Of a stretch of DNA of 12,500 nt, positions 1-8,310 are shown piece by piece. The notes under the pieces were generated by a model that worked only from the letters and a program-made list of their open reading frames with translations, was not told the DNA's origin and did no database searches. The stretch is from Apostichopus japonicus (taxonomy: Eukaryota > Echinodermata > Holothuroidea > Aspidochirotida > Stichopodidae), in the NCBI RefSeq assembly GCF_037975245.1, contig NC_092570.1:16074918-16087417 (forward strand). Direction: 5' to 3'. A program made the position numbers and the translations under genes. The number at the start of each line of letters is the position of its first letter. The stretch's first letter is position 1.

Positions 1-151
1 GACATAAGATATATAGAGGTTTTTCAGACTTTGAATTTCAACAGCTATAGCAGTTTTGTACTCTTTACTTAGCCTTGAGGTGGATGTACCCAATTCAAAT
101 ACAGTTCTTTAACGCTTCACAATTGGATTTTCTGTGTTGACATTGACATTT

Positions 152-180
152 TCAGATAATGACCTCTGTTGAAATTTGAC
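152..180 (-). CDS. Candidate terminal coding exon
   Basis: A strong acceptor, ACTGTTTTTCCTTATAAAG, ends at 181. Read in phase 1, as required by the exon ending at 668, the following bases complete a glycine codon and then encode QISTEVII before TGA at 154-152. The protein would thus end shortly after the PDZ domain, and its last residues (V-I-I) are hydrophobic. No AATAAA is seen on the minus strand in the remaining 151 bases, so the 3'UTR would extend beyond the window. The short length means chance agreement is possible. A rival acceptor near 506 has no pyrimidine tract and is less convincing. Confidence 0.36.
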
Positions 181-667
181 CTTTATAAGGAAAAACAGTA
201 GGTTTAATCATTGTACCCAATAAATTGCATTCCTAAGCTACGTATGAAAAATGGACCAATTTTTACAATCAGTGCCACAAATTCAATTATTTTTAATGGG
301 TTTGTTTTTCTTAAGAGTATACTTTAGTCATAACAATTTATTAATATCTCAACAAAATCTCACGTTTGAAAAAGAGCACTTTTTAATTTGTGTAAACAAA
401 AGGCGTAATTAAGCGGAACCCCAGGTTAACGTTCGCCGCTGAACTTACTATTTAAAAGTTTGGCAGTGGACGCGATTACACATTAACTGCGTTCTTTGTC
501 CTTATACATAGGCTATTTGGTTAGGCTAAATTACCTTTAGGCTCAATATGAGTTACTAACCGTGGTATATGAACACTTTCTTTTGACTTGGACTTAACAT
601 GGCGTCGCATCGTAGTCTTACTAGTTCAAGCAAAATTCAAGACGGATCGTGTTTCCTATGAACTTAC
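181..667. other. Intron sequence without recognisable content
   Basis: These 487 bp lie between the last PDZ exon and the candidate terminal exon. They are AT-rich, with no sizeable open frame and no repeat that matches another part of the window. A GTAAGT-like site near 447-442 on the minus strand follows in-frame stops and was not accepted as an exon boundary. Confidence 0.4.
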
Positions 668-737
668 CTGATTTGAATCCGATGTCGAGAATTGCCACAA
701 TTTGAATAGTGTTGGCGCCTACCTTTCTTTCTAAAGC
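668..737 (-). CDS. PDZ domain exon 3 (beta6 and C-terminal extension)
   Basis: This is a 70-nt exon with a very strong acceptor (a long CT-rich tract from about 780 to 745, then CCTAAAAG) and donor ATCAG|GTAAGTT at 667. It starts in phase 0, matching the exon ending at 3497, and ends in phase 1. The peptide is ALERKVG, ANTIQIVAIL, DIGFKS. NTIQIVAIL is the last PDZ strand, equivalent to T-V-T-L-x-V in other PDZ domains. The linker between alphaB and this strand is a few residues longer than usual. The upstream intron (738-3496) is 2759 bp, of which 2160 bp is a nested transposon insertion, so the ancestral intron was about 600 bp. Confidence 0.8.
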
Positions 738-991
738 CTTTTAGGAAAACACAGAGAGAGGGAGAGAGAAGGAAAGCTTAGTCGGGTATGACTATTCATC
801 AAGGATAATAAATTTGTTGCTGAGATAAAACAAAAAAATATGAGATCATAACCATATTTATAATGTTCATACTGTCAGTAAAAGTGTATATAGAGCATGA
901 CGTTAAAGTACATGTTTATACAGAAAATGTCCCAAGTAAGCTTACATCGGATGAGAAACCAGGATCCGCAGGCCCACTCTCGATTCCTCGA

Positions 992-999
992 GATGCCAT
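992..999. repeat. Target-site duplication GATGCCAT, left copy
   Basis: This is identical to 3160-3167 and directly abuts the terminal inverted repeat of the outer hAT-type element. Eight identical flanking bases make a chance pairing of the two ends unlikely. Confidence 0.8.
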
Positions 1000-1084
1000 C
1001 AGCGACGTAGCCAGGAATTTGAAAGGGGGGAGCCCTTTTTGCGATTGATATAGATTTTCAAAGTTGTAGGCACGACTATCTGAG

Positions 1085-1136
1085 CGGAGCGCCACCATCG
1101 GTTGGCGCGGAGCGTACAAGAAATTTTTTGGTTTTA
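1085..1136 (+). repeat. Shared transposon motif with hairpin, copy 1
   Basis: CGGAGCGCCACCATCGGTTG, then GCGCGGAGCGTACAAGAAA and a TTTGGTTTT run, is nearly repeated at 7831-7881. The core GCGCCA...TGGCGC can pair as a stem-loop. The match ties the outer hAT-type element to the degraded copy near 7780-8099. Confidence 0.7.
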
Positions 1137-1306
1137 CAAACCCCCAGATGGCCGGAAACGGCCCTTCCCTAGTGTTCATTCTGGTTCCCTGGCCTCTTGC
1201 TAACTTGAGACACCTCATTCAATATCACTTTTAAACCCAAAAAACAAACGAGTTAAAATAGTACGTAATTCAAAAATACATAATGTATTAAAATTAGCAA
1301 GGTACA

Positions 1307-2205
1307 CAAGGGCGGCGGAAGCACTTTTAATCTGGGGGGGGGGGGGCACCGACGTCAAAGGGCACTTTGCAGAAATTCGATTGGACTGATGCAGCCTGAT
1401 ATTTAGTACCCTTTATAAATCTTGATGTATTATCTTATTTGCGTATACACATCACTCCATCAACGCCCCCCCCCCCCCCGTCTTAGTAGTCTTACTTTTC
1501 AACTTCTGATACTTGTAGATACAAAGATAGGCCAGAAATGTCTTTGATACAACCATAGCCAGTATTTGTCTTTGATACAACTGTAGCTAGTAAATGTTTA
1601 TCGAAAAGGCTGTTTTGGAACTTGGAACGCCGATCGTGACAACAACAGGCAACAAAGTGCTGCAGCTCTATACATACAAAGTCTGTTAATCAACGATAGG
1701 CTTATTTGACTGTGGAATGTTCTCAACTGAAATTTTATCTGCGTAAACGGGTTCTTAAGTATATTACAAAACTGACAAGATCGTATCCTAGTCTTTTTTT
1801 TTGGCGGGTAGAGTATTGAATGAAACGGCACGCGATATGAATGACAGCCTAGATGACAGAAGAATAGGTCACCTAATTTAGCCATAATCTTGCTACGTTC
1901 ATTTCAATAGTTTTTCCTGTCTAGACTCTTGAACTCGTCCAGCAAGCTTATGGATTTGAATTATGGGTGTTTTAATAAAAAAGATAACTTGGCCAAAAAA
2001 AGTGTAGGCCCAGGCCTACAGTGCTACATACTGGCTACGCCCCTGATAGTTCTAAATTAGGATTAGATCTCTTACTGAAATATCGCTGACCTAATAAGGT
2101 GATCAAGAGTACAAGTTTTATGTAGAAAAAGGGCACATTTTTAACCTGAGGAAAAGTGGGGGGGGGGGCACTTGCCCCCTGTGCCCCCCGGTTCCGCCGC
2201 CCTTG
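1307..2205 (+). mobile_element. hAT-type non-autonomous element, 899 bp, nested in the 1000-3159 element
   Basis: It begins CAAGGGCGGCGGAAGC and ends with the inverse of CAAGGGCGGCGGAACC. Perfect 8-bp duplications AAGGTACA flank it at 1299-1306 and 2206-2213. Subterminal regions on both sides carry long G or C runs and GGGCAC motifs. Its interior (about 1485-2047) is similar to sequence just outside its right end (2222-2474), which belongs to the host element. There is no transposase frame. Both target duplications are undamaged, so the inner insertion is probably not ancient and must postdate the outer one. Confidence 0.8.
1485..1597 (+). repeat. Interspersed direct repeat, copy 1 of block a
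   Basis: This block (AGTAGTCTTACTTTTCAACT and on through GTCTTTGATACAAC) recurs almost unchanged at 2222-2308. Two further blocks follow in the same order: 1733-1829 matches 2346-2441, and 2022-2047 matches 2447-2473. The second set is compacted by deletions, or the first is expanded. It lies inside the inner element. Confidence 0.75.
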
Positions 2206-2221
2206 AAGGTACATGTACAAA

Positions 2222-2474
2222 GTAGTCTTACTTTTCAACTTCTGATACTTGTAGATACAAAGATAGTCCAGAAATGTCTTTGATACAACTGTAGCTAGTA
2301 CATGTTTAAGTTAGCCTACTAAGAGAATGCAAATTTCTCAAGTGTTTTCTCAACTGAAATATTATCTGCGTAAACGGGTTCTTAACTACATGTTAAAAAA
2401 CTGACAAGATCGGATTTCGGCGGGTAGAGTGTTGAATGAAACTATCGTGCTACATACTGGCTATGCCCTGATCA
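2222..2474 (+). repeat. Interspersed direct repeat, copy 2 (compact form)
   Basis: This is the compact counterpart of the three blocks at 1485-2047. It includes TTCTCAACTGAAATATTATC and GGCGGGTAGAGTGTTGAATG, and ends with GTGCTACATACTGGCTATG. It belongs to the outer hAT-type element and starts eight bases after the inner element's right target duplication. Confidence 0.75.
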
Positions 2475-3159
2475 TATGATATCAGTATCAGCAGAATTTG
2501 TTTCCTGTTTAAATTCTTTTACATGTTCTTTTACATAATATATCAGAAAGACAAACATAGTGCTCTTTTACAAGTTTTCCAGTAGGATGATTCTTGTTTA
2601 TTGTCCAATGTCTGGACTTTAATACATTTGACGAACTTAAGTGATGGACAATATAAACTTTCATATTTTGTAATACAGCCAGATATGCCGTGGCCTAAAA
2701 ACAAATATCGTTATCGCAGTGTATTAGCAGTGTAATAATTATTTATAGGAAGTGCGTATCACGTACGATTGCTAGCTTAGCTTCATAACATGCTGTTCAT
2801 GCAACAACTAGAACGACTCATTGAACGAACATTGTCGACGTTGTTGTGCATACAGTTCGTGACATTCCATAGAGTGCGGTTAGGTAGGCAATATGTATTT
2901 TATTACGCAGTGGCCAACTGGCTATTGGCTATAAGCTAAATTTAGCTAATTGCATCTGCCAAACTAAGTAAGTAGTTGAATCAGTAGGCGTGAATTACTA
3001 CGATTACAATCGAGTTAACGGAGCTGACGAGTATTCAAGATCAAAAGAGCACTGACAAAATACCATGCTAAAAAAACGACAGTTTAAAAAAAAAAATCGA
3101 CACTGAAAGGGGGGGAGCGGTCGCTCCCCCTGCTCCCCCCCCCCCTGGCTACGTCCCTG

Positions 3160-3167
3160 GATGCCAT
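3160..3167. repeat. Target-site duplication GATGCCAT, right copy
   Basis: This is the right partner of 992-999, directly after the inverted terminus ending CTACGTCCCTG. Confidence 0.8.
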
Positions 3168-3496
3168 AAATGTTGTTTTATTGGTCTTTCTTAAATCATT
3201 ATGGGGTCAAAATGTGTGTGTGTGTGGTTTTGTGGATCATAGTTATACTATACTGAGATGGTAAAGCAATGTTGCACATATTATACTTACAATAATATTG
3301 AGGCAAAATACCCGTTAATGTTCTCAAAGGAGTCTTTTAGCAAGAACAAGACTAAAATAAACGAAATGTAGCTAAACGGAAATTTAAATACTGGTACCAT
3401 ATACTAACAATCATTCGTTCCACTGTTGAGTATAGTACTATGAGAAAGAAAACAACATGAATCAGGAAAGAATATTTGCATTACAAACATGATCAC

Positions 3497-3584
3497 CGAG
3501 AGAGAACGAATCCATTCGATGACGTCGTCAAAGCAGCACTGCTCAACAGGGTGTCTGTTTACTGAAATCAATCTATCGTCATTC
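3497..3584 (-). CDS. PDZ domain exon 2 (beta4 to alphaB)
   Basis: This is an 88-nt exon. The acceptor is TATCTATTTCTATCTAG ending at 3585, and the donor is TCG|GTGATC at 3496, which is weaker than its neighbours. It completes the split arginine codon from the previous exon (AG plus G) and then gives 29 codons ending in phase 0. The peptide reads NDDRLISVNRHPVEQ followed by CCFDDVIEWIRSLS. DDRLISVN is the PDZ beta4 motif (family form G-D-R-I-L-x-V-N), and FDDVIEWIRSL is helix alphaB, which forms one wall of the ligand groove. The first alphaB residue, which often sets ligand class (His for class I), appears to be C or F here. A non-class-I ligand preference is therefore possible, but this is inference. 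Confidence 0.82.
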
Positions 3585-3640
3585 CTAGATAGAAATAGAT
3601 AAACAGGAAATATTGTTGAGGTAAACATGATGAAAACAAA

Positions 3641-3806
3641 GGAGGAGAAGGAGAAGGAGAAGGAGAAGGAGAAGGAGATGGAGATGGAGAAGGAGAAGGA
3701 GAAGGAGAAGGAGAAGGAGAAGGAGAAGGAGAAGGAGAAGGAGAAGGAGAAGGAGAAGGAGAAGGAGAAGGAGAAGGAGAAGGAGAAGGAGAAGGAGAAG
3801 GAGAAG
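3641..3806 (+). repeat. Hexanucleotide (GGAGAA)n microsatellite
   Basis: About 166 bp of a six-base unit, interrupted only by a GGAGATGGAGAT variant near 3676. On the gene strand it is a pure pyrimidine tract (CTTCTC)n. It occupies about two thirds of the 261-bp intron (3585-3845) between the first two PDZ exons. Open frames across it (Lys-Glu, Ser-Pro or Leu runs) are repeat artefacts. Confidence 0.95.
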
Positions 3807-3845
3807 AAAAAGAAAAGAAATCATTGTGACGTAGAAGAAATTTAC

Positions 3846-4015
3846 CTGATGCCTGCATTGAAGACAATTCCGCCTTCCTCAATACTTTGAAAACAGATAT
3901 GCTTCCCGTTTTGGACCTCTTTCTGCTCTAAGAAGGCTGATAAGTCGATGCTTATATCAGACAGTGTGGGGTGCATTATTGTCAGCAAAGATCTTCGCAG
4001 TTGCGCCATATTGTT
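3846..4015 (-). CDS. PDZ domain exon 1 (beta1 to alphaA)
   Basis: This is a 170-nt exon. The acceptor has a TTTCATTTTTAACTCTAACG tract followed by TTTATAG at 4022-4016; the donor is ATCAG|GTAAAT at 3845. It is read in phase 0 and ends in phase 2. The peptide includes MAQLRRSLLTIMHP, LSDISIDLSAFLEQ, then GKHICFQSIEEGGIVFNAGI. The second half is the beta3 strand, the E-G-G turn and helix alphaA of a PDZ domain, ending at the A-G-I before the conserved aspartate. The carboxylate-binding loop, usually G-L-G-F, would fall at LSDISI and is degenerate. An internal ATG at 4009-4007 has A at -3 and G at +4, so it could serve as a start in an alternative transcript. If this intron were retained, the frame would meet TAA immediately. 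Confidence 0.82.
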
Positions 4016-4278
4016 CTATAAACGTTAGAGTTAAAAATGAAACGGCTTGTGGTGAATGGATATTAATTGATACATTACATACCAGTACGTGTCCAGATCG
4101 TATATGTTATCAGCCTGCTTTTCTCAACACTAAATCACAATAGAATATAACAGCCAGCAGGCCTTTCCGGTACCGATATGCGATTCCACTGCCAAGTATT
4201 GCTGAAAATCACAATATATTTTCTAAACAATATTCCTTAATTGACAATTATGAGTGATATTTAGTTTCTCCTATATAT

Positions 4279-4282
4279 ATGT

Positions 4283-4346
<64 letters not shown>

Positions 4347-4375
4347 ATGTGTGTGTGTGTATGTATATATATGTA
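4279..4375. repeat. Compound (CA)n(TA)n(TG)n microsatellite
   Basis: A run of AC dinucleotides passes into AT dinucleotides and then GT dinucleotides, with short TATG interruptions at the right. CA and TG arms around a TA core are reverse complements, so the tract is a long near-palindrome able to form a hairpin. It lies in the intron or intergenic gap between the candidate exon at 4521-4609 and the first PDZ exon. Confidence 0.95.
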
Positions 4376-4520
4376 CCTCTTGCAAGCACAACAGATCTTC
4401 TCATACTTCTCAGTGTAGCTTATAATGCTTCTGACGAGTCCTATATACCTATACATGATATATATGTATATATGTGTATGCATGGATAAAGATACACAAA
4501 GTAAATAACCGCAGGAATAC

Positions 4521-4609
4521 GTTTGCGTACACTGAGTTGGTATTTCTTTTCCCGTCCCCATAGAATTTCTTTCCCATATTGTGACTCGTGAACGTAATCT
4601 GACTGTTTT
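4521..4609 (-). CDS. Candidate exon, end of trefoil-like domain (donor unresolved)
   Basis: The acceptor is CTTGTTTCTAG at 4620-4610, with CTAAT close upstream. The phase is 1, which joins cleanly to the exon ending at 11678 and forms a glutamate codon at the junction. The peptide reads ENSQITFTSHNMG, then KKFYGDGKRNTNSVYAN, and the open frame continues VFLRLF before a stop at 4451-4449. The pattern TFTS...KKFYGDG...VFLRLF fits the last strands of an IL-1/FGF trefoil (compare F-E-S..P-x-W/F-Y/F and the closing L-F-L-P strand). The 3' boundary is the weak point. To join the next exon in phase 0 the donor would be GTATTC (exon ends 4521), GTGTAC (ends 4533) or GTATAG (ends 4455), all poor. A non-coding origin, or a missed small exon before 4015, remains possible. 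Confidence 0.4.
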
Positions 4610-6180
4610 CTAGAAACAAGATTAGTTCCTTATTCATATTTCATCGTTTGGCATTTTCTTAGAAGCGAAGAGAATAGTTTTTTTTTTTTTAATTTGTTAC
4701 TAAATTTACATTTCTATAGCAATTTTGTTCAACATTCACCTTTAGCTACCGGCATATCCTTGACTTGCAACTTCAACTGAATTAAGCTAGCCAGTCATTT
4801 GAGGTGCATACGCACAAAGTTGACCGAGTAGTTTGCCTTTTCCTCCATTATCACGTGACATTTGGCATTGTACATTACATAGCCTAATGCACTAAAGACA
4901 GTCTTTGGTATCCCACTTGTATTTGAACTTTTCGGTTACATTGTTATTTTGATATTGGTTATTTCACCTTTGACTTTTGACCCTATGAACTTATTTTCGT
5001 ACACATTTAACCACGTTTGACCTACGACGTTCTTCGATCACACCACTTTTGGCTTCTAACATTAATTCATGCACTGTAGACATATATAGTCTGTGACTAT
5101 TACATCATTGTGACTGTGCTCTAAGTTCACTGGTATTTACTGTAAAACGCCGAAGGTCACGCGACCAGACTCCAACCCCTCAGAATCATTGTTCAGAATG
5201 CGTGGAAGTTATAGCTTGGATTATGGACTTGTTGATCAGAAAAGAAACAAAATAACTTTAATAATATGATATCCGTCGGCGAACACCGCAGACTGGATAA
5301 CTTTTAGGGAGATGTCTGGCAAACAAACAAAATATAATTTAACCCACCGAAAATGTTCTTGTAGCAACCGATTTTTGGGGTTTCAGATCCCATAGTTTGA
5401 GGCATGTCAGCTGTGTACAGTGTATTACATAACATTGTTGGTTTCTACGGCAGCACATCGACTTGTATGTTCTCTATTTGTTTCTTCTTTTTTACAATAG
5501 GTCCTCTCTGCTTTGTGATAAGGAGAATATCTCTTCCATTTTGTAGGTGCTGTCATAGTCTCTGTACCGTTCCCTATAACTCTCTTAAAGGCATTGAAGA
5601 GCTCGCCCAAAAACCGTGTGCCGCGCTCTGAATAAGTTAACTTTCCGTTGCTTGCAATTAAGTGAAGTAATCTTCTTGTCCATACAAAATGCAGACAGTA
5701 ATGAAAACGTGATACCTTGTTATCTTTTATCTAGACCTGGGATGTCCATCGCTGTTATGTACACTGTGTTGTGGGTATTGACTGTAGCTGTATATATTGA
5801 CTGTACACTAGTGTCGAATTTGGGTCGATAGATCGATGGTGGTGTGTCACTTATCTGTAACACCTCATTCGAAACTAGGTCAGATTACCGGCATGAGACG
5901 TTTGTTTGTGCGCGAGTCTTCACACCCTCTAAAGCAGCTATCGGGATGAAACTTGGCATGAAATATTCGGCGTCAATTTAACAGGAGATAATTCACAAAT
6001 TTGCACTCCCATATTACTTTGTAGACATTGTCATATAATATGTATATATAGATAGCTGGAAAAAAAATATTGAACTGGGATACAGTGTTTGCTGTTGTAT
6101 ACTTTGTCAGTTATAACTGGACAGTCAACCTTTTTGTCTTAAATTTGGCAGTCAATAGCAATGCAACATACAAGAGAGGT
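4610..6180. other. Intron stretch with no recognisable gene
   Basis: About 1.6 kb of AT-rich sequence with short open frames only. A region at 5490-5630 has a good plus-strand acceptor (pyrimidines then ACAATAG at 5501) followed by an open frame to TGA at 5629-5631. The peptide is low-complexity and cysteine-rich, with no family resemblance I can name. A T-run sits at 4679-4690. Confidence 0.35.
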
Positions 6181-6196
6181 AAGGCCTGGGTGAGAT

Positions 6197-6682
6197 CAGG
6201 TATAGCTGGATGGGGGGGGGGGGCTTGTTTCAATTTGAATGTATGAATGTCAACATTTAACTCACATAACTTTTTAATTTAGAACTCGTTGGAATTTCAT
6301 CTTTAGGTTTGTGTTTCAGCTTAAGTTTGCAATCAAACTGCCTTAAACTTTGTACATCATTAGATTCATTGTCAATGTGTGTGACATGAAATTTTTTCTG
6401 TTTCTTTTTTTCAAAGTCAGTTTTTGAACTGTTCCAGGGTACAATAGGGACTACACTTACAGGCATAATTACCAGTGTTTGTGACATAAATTGCTTTCTT
6501 AATCAAATTCAAATTGTGCAATAAATATATTATAACTTCACCTATATAGCATTCAGTTCTCTTTTTCTCAACCTTCATCAGGTATTTAGGTTATGCTGAA
6601 GGGCTTGCCTCCACCCCATTCCCCCTGCTTCCACCCCATCCCACCCCTCCCCCCCCTCCTCGTCAAGCTTAATCCAGCCCTG
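6197..6682. mobile_element. Possible degraded hAT-like repeat
   Basis: The left side reads CAGGTATAGCTGGATGG followed by a G run. The right side is C-rich and ends with the inverse of CAGGGCTGGATTAAGC. The ends are loosely similar, but I find no matching 8-bp duplication, and the interior has no recognised coding sequence. It may be an old element or two unrelated repeat fragments. Confidence 0.3.
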
Positions 6683-6690
6683 AACAGGTA

Positions 6691-7738
6691 AAGGGTGAAA
6701 ACAATCTGTTCCATTAATCCATCAAATATGACTTCACCAGGACCGATAAAATGAAATTAGGGATAATTAATTTCAGAGGTATGCAAAATGCAACAACGAG
6801 ATATGACTTAACAAAATTGTAGGTTACATATTCTCTTTTATTTCTTGGATTAAATGGTCATAGGAAGATTTATGCAGTTATTAATAAGCGGTATTTATAA
6901 GGGGAAGGGTAGTCTGGGGGTCTTACCCTTCCTCTCCCCTCCCCTCACCTGGAAAAAAAAATTAAATGTGACATGTTGCATTTTGAGGCATATTTTATTT
7001 AGGCCATTAATTATGTTTATAATTAAGGCTATAGTCGGTTAGCTGTGCTTAATATTAGAACCGTTTACTAGTTTGTGGAAAAATTGGATCAATTATGATT
7101 GGTTTTATAGTTCCAGGATTTATCCATATATTAAACCTACCAAGCTTCACCAGTATTTATGATAATTAATTAGACACGAAATTCTAGGCTGGTAATGGCT
7201 AAACCAACTGTAGCACTGGATGAATAATTATTGTAAAGATAGAAACTTAACTCTTAAAGTTGTCGAGAAGTATTTACGAATAATACCACACGAAATCATC
7301 ACCGCTTGAAATAAATCTGTATACTAAATAGCTATCTCTTTAAGCTATAATGAACGGTTCGCTCAAACGCAGATCTTTCTTAGTGTTGGTTTACTTGTGC
7401 AAGCTAGATGTACACGGTGGTGGTAGCACCAACAATGGAAGAGGAGGGGGAGGGGCCGTGCACCTAAGTACAGTAGCCTATGTAGCCTAGCTATATACGA
7501 GCCCGCATAACGACTTGAACGCGTTGAATTCGGAAAAGTTAACTTGGCATCATGTGCGGTATATAACAGTATATAGTAAAAACGATTAAAATCTGCAGAG
7601 AAATAGAAGGAAGGGCCTCGAACACATATATACGGATATAGATTAAAAATGCTAACTTACTTATGTTTTCCTTTCCTTAATTCTTTCGTCTTTGCCCTTT
7701 ATCGATTTCTATTCAGTCTATCGATCATTTAATTTAAT
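6691..7738. other. Intron stretch with no recognisable gene
   Basis: AT-rich sequence with short C- and G-rich tracts (near 6905-6950 and 7436-7456). A small inverted pair GAAGGGTA/TACCCTTC lies at about 6904-6933. No exon-like frame with paired splice sites was found on either strand. Confidence 0.35.
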
Positions 7739-7779
7739 ATGTTTACAGGAGTCATCTTCTTCTTGCTTGTAACGTCCTG

Positions 7780-8099
7780 TCCTGGCGCGTATCCAAGGTT
7801 TTCTAACCCAGGGGTGCATTACTATTCAAACGGAGCGCCACCATCAGTTGGCGCGCAGCGTACAAGAAAATTTATGGTTTTGATACCCCCCCCCCCCCAT
7901 ATTCACAGGAGATGTGCTCAATTCTACAATCACATGCGGAATTTATTTTTAGATTCATTGTACGAGTTACGATACCAGGTTTGGGTTAACAATTAGCATA
8001 TTCAGGTCGGGGTGTATCAACATTTTATCTCTGGATGGGTTTTCGGTGTAAGGGTATGGTGAGGCGCACGCCCCTTCCGAAATCCTCGATCCGTCACTG
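7780..8099 (+). mobile_element. Degraded transposon copy related to the 1000-3159 element
   Basis: The right end is the inverse of CAGTGACGGATCGAGG, and the left end CCTGGCGCGTATCCAAGG is a diverged partner. The interior shares the GGAGCGCCACCATC/GTTGGCGCG hairpin block with 1085-1136, followed by a C run. I could not find a target duplication, and the left boundary is approximate. Confidence 0.5.
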
Positions 8100-8144
8100 G
8101 CTACCCTGTGTATTAATAGGGATCAGCGCTGTAATCATGTCACT

Positions 8145-8310
8145 GTTCCTCTTTCTCTTCCCGGTGTCTTGGCATTTATCTTCTACTCCCTCCTTTTCTC
8201 CCTTTTCTCTCTTTCTTCTTTTTTATCTCCCCCTTCTTCCTCTCCTGTTCCTCTTTTTTTTTCCCGTCTTTTCTTCCCCTTTTTCTTCTCTGTTTTCCAT
8301 CTCCCCCTGG
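8145..8310 (+). repeat. Long CT-rich tract
   Basis: About 165 bp dominated by C and T, with many CTTCT and CCCTT units. An open frame across it encodes a Leu/Phe/Ser-rich string, which I regard as compositional rather than coding. On the gene strand it is a purine tract. Confidence 0.7.

Larger units (their letters stand above)
1000..3159 (+). mobile_element. hAT-type non-autonomous transposon, 2160 bp, carrying a nested element
   Basis: The left end is CAGCGACGTAGCCAGG and the right end is the inverse of CAGGGACGTAGCCAGG, so the 16-bp terminal inverted repeats differ at one position. The element is flanked by a perfect 8-bp target-site duplication, GATGCCAT, at 992-999 and 3160-3167. An 8-bp duplication with termini beginning CAG is the hAT superfamily signature. 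No transposase-like frame is present, so it must have been mobilised in trans. It interrupts the intron between the second and third PDZ exons. Near the right end, 3112-3131 holds a palindromic G/C hairpin (GGGGGAGCG and its complement). Confidence 0.82.

Noticed and set aside
444-506. Alternative terminal exon ending in TAG TAA after TATAAG at about 507
   Set aside because: The reading phase fits, but the acceptor has no pyrimidine tract and an earlier AG lies after the likely branch point. The 152-180 candidate has a better acceptor.
3627-3890. Open frame with a Lys-Glu repeat on the plus strand, and Ser-Pro and Leu-rich frames on the minus strand
   Set aside because: All are translations of the (GGAGAA)n microsatellite, which lies within the intron between two well-supported PDZ exons.
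668-4015. Identification as a CLCA-type or other named immune protein from short similarities
   Set aside because: The joined exons give a clear PDZ pattern instead. No gene name could be supported from sequence alone.
4386-4441. Possible extra exon between the candidate trefoil exon and the PDZ exons (peptide LVRSIISYTEKYEKICCACK)
   Set aside because: It follows an AT-rich sequence with no pyrimidine tract, uses a GTACAT donor and ends in phase 2, which does not fit the phase-0 start of the exon at 4015.
5404-5631. 75-codon plus-strand open frame and its minus-strand counterpart at 5425-5610
   Set aside because: There is a good acceptor-like site at about 5501 on the plus strand, but no matching downstream exon and no recognisable domain. 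The minus frame lacks convincing splice sites.
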